DNA of 64,000 bases, taken from the NCBI RefSeq assembly GCF_021560035.1, contig NZ_CP074373.1:2972001-3036000 (forward strand), written 5' to 3'. Within the stretch, counting starts at the first letter, position 1, and every line of letters starts with the position of its first letter. The notes below the pieces were generated by a model. It saw nothing but the letters and a program-made list of their open reading frames with translations. It did no database searches and was not told where the DNA came from. The DNA comes from Virgibacillus sp. NKC19-16. Its GTDB lineage: Bacteria; Bacillota; Bacilli; Bacillales; Amphibacillaceae. A program made the position numbers and the translations under genes. Below are positions 27,545 to 36,923 of this stretch, one piece after another.

Positions 27545-28512
27545 TTATATAACATCGCCATTTATCAAACAACGAGGGGTTTCTCCGTTTAATCCTTCAA
27601 TTAGGTTCTCTGTTGCAAGATGTGCCATTTTATATCTCGTTTCACTGGTGGCAGAACCAATATGCGGGAGAGTAACGACATTCTTCATGAGAAGAAAGGG
27701 ATTATCCTCTTTTATGGGCTCATTGTGATAAACATCCAAACCTGCAGCCAATATATATTTTTGTTCTAATGCTTCAATTAAATCTTGTTCATTTACAAGT
27801 TCCCCCTTGATCCGTTTATAAAAATTGCCGAGCGCTTCATTCGTTGAAATTCCTTTTTCCCAAGCATATTCACTGTCTCCGGAATCAAAGGTGCCATCAG
27901 ACAAATAAAATCTGACTTTGCTAATAGATGATCAAGACTGGAATAGGTTGCTTTCAGATCTTTTTCAGCATTAGTGTTCCTAGAACGATTATGATATAAA
28001 ATGTCCATTTTAAAACCATGGTACGCCCTTTCAGCAATTGCCTTTCCTATCCTCCCCATACCGATGACTCCAAGTGTTTTATGATGGACATCGACACCAA
28101 ATAGCTCCTCTTTGATTTTCTCATTCCATTTGCCTGATTTTACATAGTGGTCAAGCTCTGGCATTCTTCTTGCTGTTGCTAGTAATAAACCAAATACTGT
28201 ATCGGCTGTAGTCTCTGTCAGAACATCTGGTGTATTGGTAGCCATGATTCCTCTTCTAGTTAATTCATCAACATCCAAGTTGTTATAACCAACAGAAACA
28301 TTGGAAACAATCTTTAATTCGGGAGCCTTTTCCAATAAATTAAAGTCAACTTTCAAACCCGAGCCGATAATCCCTTTTGCCTCACTCAAATCTTCCAGGA
28401 ATTCCTCTGTCATCCCTTCACTTACATCATGGACTTGAACCTCTGCGAAATCTTTTATCTTCTGCAATAAATCCTCCGATAATTTGTTGTAAACAATAAC
28501 TTTTGGTTTCAT
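27545..28512 (-). pseudogene. D-isomer-specific 2-hydroxyacid dehydrogenase, frameshifted
   Basis: Two frames together give a complete enzyme of about 322 aa (glyoxylate/hydroxypyruvate reductase group). The first, from the ATG at 28512 (AAAGAGG upstream), contains the NAD motif LGVIGMGRIGKAIAERAYH and SNVSVGYNNLDVDELTRRG, and ends SAIFINGSRGNL then stop. The second resumes at ELVNEQDLIEALEQKYILAA and carries the catalytic His in VVTLPHIGSATSETR. The break is in a run of five G (27803-27807), where six would restore GSRGELVNEQ. It starts about 1.2 kb upstream of the glucarate regulator in the same direction and may have handled a hydroxyacid such as glycerate; it could instead be a read error. 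Confidence 0.85.
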
Positions 28513-28910
28513 GATTTGGTAAACCTCTTTCCTATGGTAGATTTAGATATTTGTTATTATAAAGCATTTACAAAAAGTGATTGGCTGTATCGCTATCTGC
28601 TGCAAGAACATGGTCGACTTTCATTTCATATCAAATCTAACCGACTCCCTATTGATAGTTTGCTATATTATATTCTTTCGGAAGTTCAAGAACAAGTCTT
28701 TTAAATCTCGGTAGATCATTAATGGCATATTTAACCCCAACAAATTTTTCTAATAACGCCAATAAACATTATCAGTCAGATGATGGTATTTAAATTGCAT
28801 AATACGGTGAAGCAGCGTGATACTAAGGGTTTCATACTCAATCAACAACTAGGCATACACACAATTTCAATCCCCATCATATTCTATATAAAATGCCTGG
28901 AGGAGAGCTT
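28513..28910. other. Divergent intergenic region
   Basis: Spacer between the hydroxyacid dehydrogenase and the membrane-protein/amidohydrolase pair. A 56-60 codon frame at about 28516-28704 (plus) lacks a convincing ribosome site and resembles nothing I recognise; it may be a regulator remnant. Promoters for both directions should be here. Confidence 0.4.
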
Positions 28911-30008
28911 ATGGATAAAGAACAAAACACAGATTCACAGGTTCCACACAACCGCACAAAATGGAGCTTGTTTGAAGTCATTGGTGTCTTGATTGTTATT
29001 ATTTCACTCACCGTACTTTTTCTTGCCCCTGACTCTCTATCACAACTATTCGATACTATAATCAAAGAGGTAAAACCTGTAGTTGTAGACACCTTTTTAA
29101 CAAGTGAAGTTGGTATTGCTGTTATCGTAAGTGTAATCATTGGTCGGATTCTGGAGCGCTTTGGATTTACAGATGGCTTAATCCGACTCTTCGTACCTAT
29201 TATGCGTTGGTTTAAAATCAACCCATCTGTCATCATTCCTAGTGCATATAACATATTGGGGGATGTTAATGCTGCTGGAAAAATTGCAGGTCCCATCCTT
29301 GTAAAAGCAAAAGCAACAAAGGCGGAACAAAAGATAGCAGTGGCTACCATGATTCAATCCCCACAGTCTTTTGCCACATTTGTACTTGGTCTAATCGCCT
29401 TATCAATTTTTGGTATAAACGCATTTCCACTCATTCTTTTATCGATATTAGCACCATTAATTATCGTTCCCTTCATCTTATCTAAGACCATTTATCGTGA
29501 TACCAAAAAAGTGACCCTTGGTGAATTACCACGATTCACACCTAAAACAACATTTTTTAATACGATTTTTTCTTCTGCTAAAGAAGGAACGGGATTACTC
29601 CTGCTAATCATTATTCCAGCTGTAACAGTCGTATTTATTTTAATAGGAATATTAAAATTTGCTGGCATATGGGATCCCATTGAATCAAGTATGGCATCAA
29701 TGCTTACCCTACTCAGCATTGAACCCAATACCGGAATTGTTTCTTTTTTAGTTGCGCCTACCCTTGCTGTAGCTCAACTTGCTGATTTAGCCGTGACCGT
29801 TGATCCACGTTTAATTGTTGGATCTTTTGTACTGGCAAATTCAGGACTTCCTATATATGTTATCGTCGGTCAGGTCCCCGCTATCTGGGCTGAATCAACT
29901 GACTTACGTGAAAAAGAAGTCATTACCGCAGCTCTAATTGGTATGGTTATCCGAATTGCAACAGCATGCCTGCTTGCATATTTCTTAACTCCTTTTTTGG
30001 TGAGGTGA
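28911..30008 (+). CDS. Multi-pass membrane protein with nucleoside-recognition (Gate-like) domains
   Basis: 365 residues from the ATG at 28911, which has GGAGGAG upstream; an ATG 18 nt earlier does not. About nine hydrophobic segments are visible. Segments such as GRILERFGFTDGLIRLFVPI and PTLAVAQLADLAVTVDPRLI resemble the Gate/nucleoside-recognition domain seen in some transporters. The stop lies 5 nt before the amidohydrolase start, so the two form an operon. I infer import of the amidohydrolase substrate; its identity is unknown. Confidence 0.65.
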   Translation: MDKEQNTDSQVPHNRTKWSLFEVIGVLIVIISLTVLFLAPDSLSQLFDTIIKEVKPVVVDTFLTSEVGIAVIVSVIIGRILERFGFTDGLIRLFVPIMRWFKINPSVIIPSAYNILGDVNAAGKIAGPILVKAKATKAEQKIAVATMIQSPQSFATFVLGLIALSIFGINAFPLILLSILAPLIIVPFILSKTIYRDTKKVTLGELPRFTPKTTFFNTIFSSAKEGTGLLLLIIIPAVTVVFILIGILKFAGIWDPIESSMASMLTLLSIEPNTGIVSFLVAPTLAVAQLADLAVTVDPRLIVGSFVLANSGLPIYVIVGQVPAIWAESTDLREKEVITAALIGMVIRIATACLLAYFLTPFLVR

Positions 30009-30013
30009 TATAA

Positions 30014-31240
30014 ATGGGCAACAATTATATAATTCGCGCAGGAAAAATTGTAACTGTTAGTAGTTTAGGTACCATTTACGATGGAGCAATGATTGTTAAG
30101 GATGGAAAAATAGCTGAGGTAGGGAATTGGAATACATTACGAAAAAAGTTTCCATATCTAACTGTTACCGACTATTCCCATTATGTTATTACACCTTCTT
30201 TGGTAGACTGCCATACTCACCTGTTGGAATTTGCTCCATCATCCTTATACCCAACTGCACTGGCAACTCACCTACTGACAGGGAAGTCAATCTTACTACA
30301 TGCATTAAGATCGGGTATCACAGCACTTGGTGAACAGATATGCGGACACCCGAATAGTGACTTTTCTATTACTGATTATCGTCATGCTGTAAAAGATCTT
30401 CCGCTTGATATTTCATTTGCTACCACAAGTATATCGATCGGATTTAGTGAATTGGTACATTTTACAGCGGTAACGAAATCAAGAGAAGTTCGTCAAGCAG
30501 ACCTGTCTGACCCAAGACTAGTAAAAGAGATTGCCAGACAAAATGATTACCCAGGTGAAAACTTATTTATTAATGCGACACCAGCTAACTTTACAACTGA
30601 TGACGTCCCGCGTGCTGGGGAAATCATCTATACACTTGAGGAATTAGAAAGTATTGTAAAAATCTATCATCAATACGGGAAACAAATTGGCGTACATGTT
30701 GCCGGTGAGGAAGCGATTGAAATGACATTGGAGGCAGGAGTTGATGTTCTGCATCATGCACACGGAATCACGAATGAACAGATTAAAAAGGCAAACCTGA
30801 AAGGGACGAAGATAGTTGCAACACCGATGGGCGGGACCCATTTGGAGCCAAATTCTCCGGAAAACATATTGAAGTTGGTTGAAAATAAAATTGATGTCTC
30901 CATAGCAACCGATGCCTATTTACCACCGTATTCGAACACTGATTGGTTGTCGTTTAAAGGTCAATCCTTACAGGGGCCGGATGTATACATGGAAATCGCT
31001 CATCCTGGGATGAAGCTTTTACAAGAGAATGGGTTTGATGAAAACGAGATACTTGCTTTGCTGACCGCAAATCCTGCCTCTATTCTAAGAAAGGGAGATC
31101 AATTTGGTAAATTGCAACAAGGTATGGATGCAAATTTTGTAGTAACGTCTGGGATTCCGGGGTTGGAGATTACAGATGTGGAGAATCTTAAAGTAGTGTA
31201 TTTTCGGGGGGATAGGGTTGTTGATAGATTGAAGGGATAA
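30014..31240 (+). CDS. Amidohydrolase-family metal-dependent hydrolase
   Basis: 408 residues with the layout of imidazolonepropionase-like amidohydrolases: a small beta domain at the N-terminus, metal-binding HxH in SLVDCHTHLLEF, further metal histidines in KQIGVHVAGEE and VLHHAHGI, and the catalytic Asp in VSIATDAYLPPY. The C-terminal QGMDANFVVTSG strand closes the beta domain. GAGGTGA precedes the ATG and overlaps the upstream gene's end. The substrate, a cyclic amide or similar, is not readable from sequence; the partner membrane protein suggests an imported compound. Confidence 0.78.
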   Translation: MGNNYIIRAGKIVTVSSLGTIYDGAMIVKDGKIAEVGNWNTLRKKFPYLTVTDYSHYVITPSLVDCHTHLLEFAPSSLYPTALATHLLTGKSILLHALRSGITALGEQICGHPNSDFSITDYRHAVKDLPLDISFATTSISIGFSELVHFTAVTKSREVRQADLSDPRLVKEIARQNDYPGENLFINATPANFTTDDVPRAGEIIYTLEELESIVKIYHQYGKQIGVHVAGEEAIEMTLEAGVDVLHHAHGITNEQIKKANLKGTKIVATPMGGTHLEPNSPENILKLVENKIDVSIATDAYLPPYSNTDWLSFKGQSLQGPDVYMEIAHPGMKLLQENGFDENEILALLTANPASILRKGDQFGKLQQGMDANFVVTSGIPGLEITDVENLKVVYFRGDRVVDRLKG

Positions 31241-31252
31241 AAGTACGAAGAA

Positions 31253-31300
31253 CCCCTATCGTTCACAAAAGGAATCATTTTGAACGATAGGGGGACTTTC
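31253..31300 (+). terminator. Terminator after the amidohydrolase gene
   Basis: A perfect 13-bp stem (CCCCTATCGTTCA at 31253-31265 with TGAACGATAGGGG at 31281-31293) and 15-nt loop, 13 nt past the stop codon. It ends in GACTTTC, a short T-run. Confidence 0.75.
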
Positions 31301-31565
31301 ATGGCGGAGACTGACCCAATAGCGCATGTTTTCATGCCATAAATTGGTAATCCATACGTTTACCCTACACAAATAAAAATGATAAAATTACATGCATGAA
31401 GAAGCTTGGGTCGAGTAATTTATGGTTATACTGGAATTAAAAAATCATGGAAATAGGAGCAGATGAGTAATGGAAAAGAACAAATTAAAAGCGCAAATGA
31501 TCGAAACGGTGGAGAACCAAATTGAAATGAATGATCCTAAGTCTACAAAAGACACATTCAACAGG

Positions 31566-31700
31566 GTGAACTACCCACCACTTATTTGGCCTTACGCTCA
31601 ACTTGAAGTGGGGGCTTCTCGACTTATCGTTACTTTTACTAGCTAACGAAAACAGACCGAGCTAACCCTCTTGTTCCAAGAGTTTTTACTTTTTATGTCA
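31566..31700 (-). ncRNA. Putative omega (right-end) guide RNA of the TnpB element
   Basis: In related elements the RNA covers the 3' end of tnpB and the right-end hairpins, with the guide read from flanking DNA just beyond the element. Here the 3' region has strong hairpins (31574-31614) and the guide would start with CCTGTTGAATG (complement of 31565 downwards). Inferred by analogy; no direct signal beyond the folds. Confidence 0.35.
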
Positions 31701-32808
31701 AGGCTAATAAGCGCAATCCTTCGTTCTTAATATTGATGGCTGCATTAAGATCGCGGTCTCCCACATAACCACAACCGCATTGATAGATACGTTCAGACAA
31801 TGGCATTGGCTTTTCTGCACCACAGCAAGAGCATTTTTTGGTGGAGGGAAACCATTTATCGACTTTTTTGAGTTGCTTTCCCTGTTCTTTTAGTTTATAG
31901 CTCAAAAAAGCAGTGAACATACCCCAGCCATTATCATGTACACTTTTTCCAAAATGAAGCGATTTGGACATGCTTCTCATATCCAAATCTTCCATGATAA
32001 CCGCATCATAATTCGATGATAATGCCTTTGAGTGATGATGAAGAAAATTTTTACGCTGATTGGCCGTTTTCTCTTGGAGTTTGGCTACTTTCAAACGTTG
32101 CTTTTCATAGCGTGCTGAACCTTTCTTTCTATGGGATAAAATACGCTGTTCTTTTGCCAATTTGACCAATGACTGCCGATAGAATTTTGGGTAATTGGCT
32201 TTCTCACCCAGTTCGCTTTCGACATATAGACCATCCATGGCAAAATCTAAACCAACAACACGTTCTATTGTTTTGGGTTTTATTTCTTTTTCGTATTCTG
32301 TTAGGACTGACACATCGTACTTTCCTGTTTTTGTTTTGGTAATCGTGCAAGATTTTATTTTATGATCAGCAGGAATTTCTCGATGCTGCTTGATTTTCAC
32401 GAATTTCAGTTTGGGTAATTTGATGTAACCTTCTGCGATTTTAATGTTACCGTTCACAAAATTTGTTGTGTAGCTTTGTTTGTGTCTTTTGCTTTTGAAT
32501 TTGGGAAACTTGGCGTTGCCCTTGAAAAAGGCTTTATATGCCTTATCTAAATTCAACTGTGCATTTGCCAAAGCTAAAGCGTCTACATCATTCAACCATG
32601 TATATTCCTTTTTATATTTTGCAGGAGTTGGATTTTTGACTTGTTTTAGTAATTCCTTGTCGGCTTTGAGAGATTCATAATTGTCCTTTCGCTCAGCCAA
32701 CATTTTATTATAAACAAAACGCACGCAGCCGAATGTCTTCTGCATGAATAAAGCCTGTTCATCTGTTGGGTAGACTCGAAACTTGTATGCCTTATGTTGT
32801 TTAGCCAT
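31693..32808 (-). CDS. tnpB: TnpB RNA-guided nuclease
   Basis: 371-residue TnpB of normal length with no internal breaks. The RuvC-like residues are present: Asp in VVGLDFAMDGLYV, Glu in AVIMEDLDMRSMS and Asp in GDRDLNAAINI. The zinc-finger cysteines are in KKCSCCGAEKP and YQCGCGYVGDRD. The N-terminus AYKFRVYPTDEQ is typical. It appears intact and possibly active, and sits alone in its element. These proteins cut DNA carrying the element's target motif, directed by the right-end RNA, which favours element retention. Confidence 0.92.
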   Translation of the reverse strand: MAKQHKAYKFRVYPTDEQALFMQKTFGCVRFVYNKMLAERKDNYESLKADKELLKQVKNPTPAKYKKEYTWLNDVDALALANAQLNLDKAYKAFFKGNAKFPKFKSKRHKQSYTTNFVNGNIKIAEGYIKLPKLKFVKIKQHREIPADHKIKSCTITKTKTGKYDVSVLTEYEKEIKPKTIERVVGLDFAMDGLYVESELGEKANYPKFYRQSLVKLAKEQRILSHRKKGSARYEKQRLKVAKLQEKTANQRKNFLHHHSKALSSNYDAVIMEDLDMRSMSKSLHFGKSVHDNGWGMFTAFLSYKLKEQGKQLKKVDKWFPSTKKCSCCGAEKPMPLSERIYQCGCGYVGDRDLNAAINIKNEGLRLLALT

Positions 32809-33224
32809 GTCAAATCACTTCTTTCAAGATGGGAATGTATGTTTCATTATAACACCAAGAAACAGGTTTGGCTATCACCAACCGAAATTCATCTCCCCCT
32901 TACCGCTGGGCTTCTCCCTTCACGCGCTTGAAGAGGGAGACTTCTTTCGGAGTGCTGTTAAAGAAAGCAGGTTATGCAGAAACCACAGCCAAAGAAATGA
33001 TTGCGTCAGTATTGCTTGAAGAGATGGCTTACATTGCGAAAAATAAGGTTCCCTTTGATGAAAAAAGGTATGCGGAGAAGTTGAATGATTTGAATTAGTA
33101 AACAAAACAGCCTGAAGTATACAAGTTATTATCAGCTTGCGTGCAGTGATTATCTTTTCGGTATGGAGCCAGAAGAAACCATACCATTTCAGATGAATTT
33201 TAGGAAGCATAGGGACGGTTATTT

Positions 33225-33842
33225 TCACATGCTGAATATATATTCACATAACTCTGATTCTGTAAATTTCTGCCTAATCCCATCTTTCGTGTAAAAGTAT
33301 TGAACAACTTCTTCTTTCATTAGATTAAGCTCCATTAACCCCCGGGAGATCATGGATAAATAGGAAGACGGCGGGATCGTAAATGTTTGATTTTCCATTG
33401 CTTCTGCAGTAGTGAATGTAACCATCGGATAGCCAGCTTCTTGCCCTAAATATATTAATCTATTATACCAGCCTGCATTGATGTTTAGATGCCCTTCCCT
33501 GATAATCTGATTAATATCAATCGATAACTGTTGATTATTGTTCTCTTGTTCCACCACTTCTGAAAACTGCTCAGCCGTTATTAAATATTTTCGAGCAATG
33601 GTTCGTTTCTTGTTATTCTGTTGATGTCCGATAAAAGCGACACCGCCCTTTCCCCATTTGCTTTCTTCTTTGGCAAAATAAAGAGGATATGGAATTTCTG
33701 CTTTCCTGCTTGCTCTGGGAGGAGTTTTATCCCGACAGCCCCGTTCCTTTTTATCCGAACCTTCCGGCGTCAAACCGTAAATGTAGCACAAAAAACGATC
33801 TTCACAAATATTTGAACCATAACTTACATACCATACATCCAT
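33225..33842 (-). CDS. Gamma-glutamylcyclotransferase-like protein
   Basis: About 205 residues from the ATG at 33842 (AGGAGG about 12 nt upstream; the frame is open further up without a better site). The VWYVSYGSNICEDRFLCYI start has the YGSN substrate-binding motif of the gamma-glutamylcyclotransferase fold, and KWGKGGVAFIGH and YPLYFAK are recognisable in bacterial relatives. The biochemical role of this bacterial branch is not known to me. It stands alone near the TnpB element, in the opposite direction to the split gene. Confidence 0.65.
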   Translation of the reverse strand: MDVWYVSYGSNICEDRFLCYIYGLTPEGSDKKERGCRDKTPPRASRKAEIPYPLYFAKEESKWGKGGVAFIGHQQNNKKRTIARKYLITAEQFSEVVEQENNNQQLSIDINQIIREGHLNINAGWYNRLIYLGQEAGYPMVTFTTAEAMENQTFTIPPSSYLSMISRGLMELNLMKEEVVQYFYTKDGIRQKFTESELCEYIFSM

Positions 33843-33890
33843 GTTAACCTGAGCCCTCCTACCCTGAAGTAAGATTAAATTCTTAATCAT

Positions 33891-34362
33891 TATCGGGTTA
33901 TTTTATCACTCCCACCAAGTGAAATGAAACCAAGGCGTTCATACATTTTTATTTTGGAACGCAACAATTTTCTCTGATTCATCACTATCCAATATTGTTG
34001 ACATGAGGTACGCCTCATCATCTGATATCGCATCTGCGCTCAATAAAGCAACACCTTCAGGGTTAAAGCTGAACATGTTATAAAAATTATAAATAATTTC
34101 ACCAATATATGTAGATTTGTTAAAAACCCCTTTAACCATCCATAGGCTTGTTGTATATCTGAAAACCCTAGGGCGTTTCGCGCCTAAATACCCGCTTTTA
34201 TTTTTAGAAGCAGGTAATTTAGTACAATTATAAGAGCAGAAAAACCTCCTAAAAGTAATTTTTACTTCTAGTATATTTTTCAACAAATTAAGAAAAAATA
34301 AATTTCTAGCGGAAGGGATACAGGCTATCTGCTATTAATGAGATAGCCTAGCCCCTTTTAAG
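33891..34362. other. Intergenic region with one doubtful open frame
   Basis: A minus-strand frame at 33939-34286 (115 codons) has plausible protein-like text in its last 60 residues (FNPEGVALLSADAISDDEAY) but an unlikely N-terminus and no ribosome site, so it may be the tail of a decayed gene. A hairpin, AGGCTATCT (34322-34330) with AGATAGCCT (34341-34349), follows the SDR gene on the minus strand and may be its terminator. Confidence 0.4.
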
Positions 34363-35118
34363 CTATTGAATACTTGCACCGCCATCAATCGGAATAGTAT
34401 GTCCATGAATAAAATCAGCCTGATCGCTAGCCAGAAATACTACTAGTCGTGCAATCTCATATGGGGAAGCATATCTGCCAGCAGGTGAATTCATAATATA
34501 ATCATGCAGCGGCTTAATGGTCTCCTCTAAATTATCAGCTAATGAAGTTTTTGTTACTCCTGGTGCAATTGCTACAGCTCGAATGCCTTTTTGCCCATAA
34601 TCATATGCAATCTGCTTAGTCAAACCAGCAATGCCATGCTTCGATGCGACATATGCTGCTCCGGGTGGGCCAGCTATTATAGCAGAATCAGAAGCTGTAT
34701 TAATGATAACACCTTTACCTTTTTCCAGCATATGCGGGATTGCCTTTTTGGTCATCAGGAATGCACCTTTTAGATTTACATTCAGTACCTGATCCCACCC
34801 TTCTTCTGTCAATTCAGCTACAGGCGTTAATCCTTCACCGGTAACCCCGGCATTATTGCATAAAATATCAATCTTGCCATAACGCTCGATAATTTGCTGG
34901 TACACGTCGTCAATCTGTTCACTATTTGTAATATCCAATTCAAAGGAAATGGCTTCACCGCCATTTTCGGCGATCAACTTCCTGGTTTCCTCAATTCCTT
35001 CTTTATTTACATCAAGAATTGCGGTTGTTGCTCCCTCATTAGCGAGTTGTATACAGAACTCTCTTCCTAATCCTGAAGCACCGCCCGTAACTAAGGCTAT
35101 TCGGTCTTTTAATAGCAT
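34363..35118 (-). CDS. Short-chain dehydrogenase/reductase
   Basis: 251-residue classical SDR. The N-terminal LVTGGASGLGREF binds NAD(P), ILCNNAGVTG stabilises the sheet, Ser is in INTASDSAI, and the YxxxK pair is in YVASKHGIAGLTKQI. The C-terminus ends IDGGASIQ. AGGAGGAAA precedes the ATG. It is monocistronic as far as can be seen, so the substrate cannot be inferred. Confidence 0.85.
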   Translation of the reverse strand: MLLKDRIALVTGGASGLGREFCIQLANEGATTAILDVNKEGIEETRKLIAENGGEAISFELDITNSEQIDDVYQQIIERYGKIDILCNNAGVTGEGLTPVAELTEEGWDQVLNVNLKGAFLMTKKAIPHMLEKGKGVIINTASDSAIIAGPPGAAYVASKHGIAGLTKQIAYDYGQKGIRAVAIAPGVTKTSLADNLEETIKPLHDYIMNSPAGRYASPYEIARLVVFLASDQADFIHGHTIPIDGGASIQ

Positions 35119-35371
35119 TGTGTTTCCTCCTGATTTCTATATAGTCTCTCGGAGTTCGCCGAGTTAGATGAGAAAGGGGATTTCTTGACCTATCTATATT
35201 CTTTCTATCCAACATTATAGATATTTAATCATGCCGAATTGAAAGATTATATGTCGAAATACTTTTACTAAAAAGGTTCAAAAATTACATGACCCTTTCC
35301 CTCATAACCATGCATGATTCCCTATCTTTTAACAAGTAAATCATAAGTTTATTGTATCATGTTATAATCGA

Positions 35372-35778
35372 TTATAGCAGAATAAAACAAAAATTATATA
35401 GCTGACCGCACTTCCTGCCTCCCGCATCATACAGCGTAACTTCTGACTCAGCCACTTTCATCCCCGAATAGAAAAAAGCTCCATTCCGATAATAATTGCC
35501 ATCATCAATCTGCGTTTTCTGTTCCTGCATATAACCCACTGCATTTTCCTGCTGTTTATTCTGCTTACGCATCAGATCGATCCTGCAATTACGAATCGTA
35601 TATTTAAAGTATGCGCATTGGCCCTTTATCCAGCTGATATTTCTTATAGACATTCTGACTAACCCTCTGTGTATAACTCCTGATGCGGATCTCTAATGTT
35701 CAATTTGTAGATATGGTAGTGAAACCTTCTTTCATTCTGCATGAAAATTTCCTCGAATATTGCGTTGTCTTTTTCCAT
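35372..35778 (-). pseudogene. Decayed sigma-70-family factor gene
   Basis: Three frames carry consecutive parts of one protein. From the ATG at 35778 (GAGGGAG upstream): MEKDNAIFEEIFMQNERRFH and HIYKLNIRDPHQELYTEG, then stop. A second frame gives YKKYQLDKGPMR. A third gives AYFKYTIRNCRIDLMRK, then QEQKTQIDDGN. This order matches region 2 of small sigma-70 factors found in Bacillaceae (DPHQEFYQEG, KYQPDKGPM, YFNYTIRNRLIDLLRK). At least two frame breaks and loss of region 4 show a dead gene. Confidence 0.78.
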
Positions 35779-36923
35779 TTATAAAATCTCCCTCGTCTAA
35801 AAAGCAGCGTTTAATAGAATATCTCTTTTAATTACTATCGTATCGAAAGTTGATTTGGTGGCATGCAAAGTGAAATAAATTTCATGCTGCCTTCTGAGAG
35901 TTTATTAACATTAAAAATATGGTTATATATTAGAGCCAAATGTTTGTTTTTTCCTTAAATATTTGGAGAGATTGCCCCCTTTTTCTTATCTTTTTGCGAT
36001 TATAGGGGTAAGGAAGACTGTTTAAACACAATCGCATTATAGCTCAAGCATTGCAGGCAGGAAAGTCATCTCCTTTCCAATTGTCTATACGTAACCAATA
36101 CACTTGGCATTTACTGGCAAACCTTTTTACTATAACGCAAATAAGCTTAATTTGCCGATTATTTTCGCTAATTAAAGGTTTATTCTGTTGCAAAGCAAAC
36201 AATACTCGCTATTTATTCCATTATCTCTTCAAAACTGACCAGTTGTGCATTTGATATTTTGGTTGGCCTTTTCTATAATCTTTACATAGTTCTTCTTTTC
36301 ATAACTGAACTGTCGTCTCCTCTCCCCGTGCTACCGCATAAAAAGTATCAATTGCCATTTAGTAATCCCATTACTGCGTATCACAACTATTTTTATAGAA
36401 GGAGAGTTTTATAGATATAAACAATGCAGATTCAAAGAAAAAATGGATGAAGAAGTGATCAATCGCATCGGTATCATGGAAAGTCCATCTTATGATCATG
36501 GTCTGCTTTAAAATCTTCAAACTAAATTGGTGCTGCGACGGTCGGTATTAATTGTATTTTGGGGGCTGATATTGGGCGTTTATTAATCATATAAAACTAT
36601 AGGACTATAAAAATAGTGAAAGATAAATTAAAACCTATTGTTCGATTAGTTCCGGGATTTGCGTACTTCATTCAAAATTAGATTAAAAATGCTAATATTA
36701 GGCATTTCATAATCATTTTTGACAAACTATTATGGATAATATAAAGTGAAAAAGACACATAACCTAAATATTCTGACAGTATTATAAAAAAGATGCCTCA
36801 GTTATAAAAGGAACTTTAACCATTTGGCAAAAGCCACTGAACTATTAATTGCGAAAAAGTTAGAATCTTTGAAAGCTATTAGCCTAGTATTCGTATATCA
36901 ACAATTATTTTAGGGGGAACGAA
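35779..36923. other. 1.1-kb gene-poor region
   Basis: No intact gene supported. Around 36423-36510 (plus) a short frame reads FKEKMDEEVINRIGIMESPS and stops, and 36521-36592 reads IGAATVGINCILGADIGRLL in another frame; these may be remains of a small membrane-protein gene. A frame at 36051-36254 looks random. The area continues the erosion seen from 31 kb onward. Confidence 0.4.

Larger units (their letters stand above)
31566..32957 (-). mobile_element. IS200/IS605-group element carrying only tnpB
   Basis: The borders come from rebuilding the split host gene; they may be off by up to 3 bases because GTG occurs at both edges. The right end (low coordinates) has the hairpin CCCACCACTT (31574-31583) with AAGTGGGGG (31606-31614); the left end has a hairpin at 32914-32939. 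There is no target duplication, as expected for this group. Flanking the left end on the minus strand is TTTAA, a plausible target/TAM. No tnpA is present, so it depends on a transposase elsewhere. Confidence 0.78.
31470..33098 (+). pseudogene. 78-codon gene split by the TnpB element
   Basis: The 5' part (31470-31565, AGGAG upstream) reads MEKNKLKAQMIETVENQIEM and on to TKDTFNR. The 3' part (32958-33098) reads LKKAGYAETTAKEMIASVLL and ends YAEKLNDLN then stop. Joining them exactly across 31566-32957 restores one uninterrupted frame, TFNR-LKKAGYAETT. The result looks like a small soluble helical protein of a Firmicutes family I cannot name with confidence; members often end in an FDExRY-type motif, as here (PFDEKRYAEKL). 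The insertion inactivates it. Confidence 0.8.

Noticed and set aside
36051-36254. 67-codon plus-strand frame in the gene-poor region
   Set aside because: No ribosome site, no recognisable motif, and composition like the surrounding non-coding DNA.
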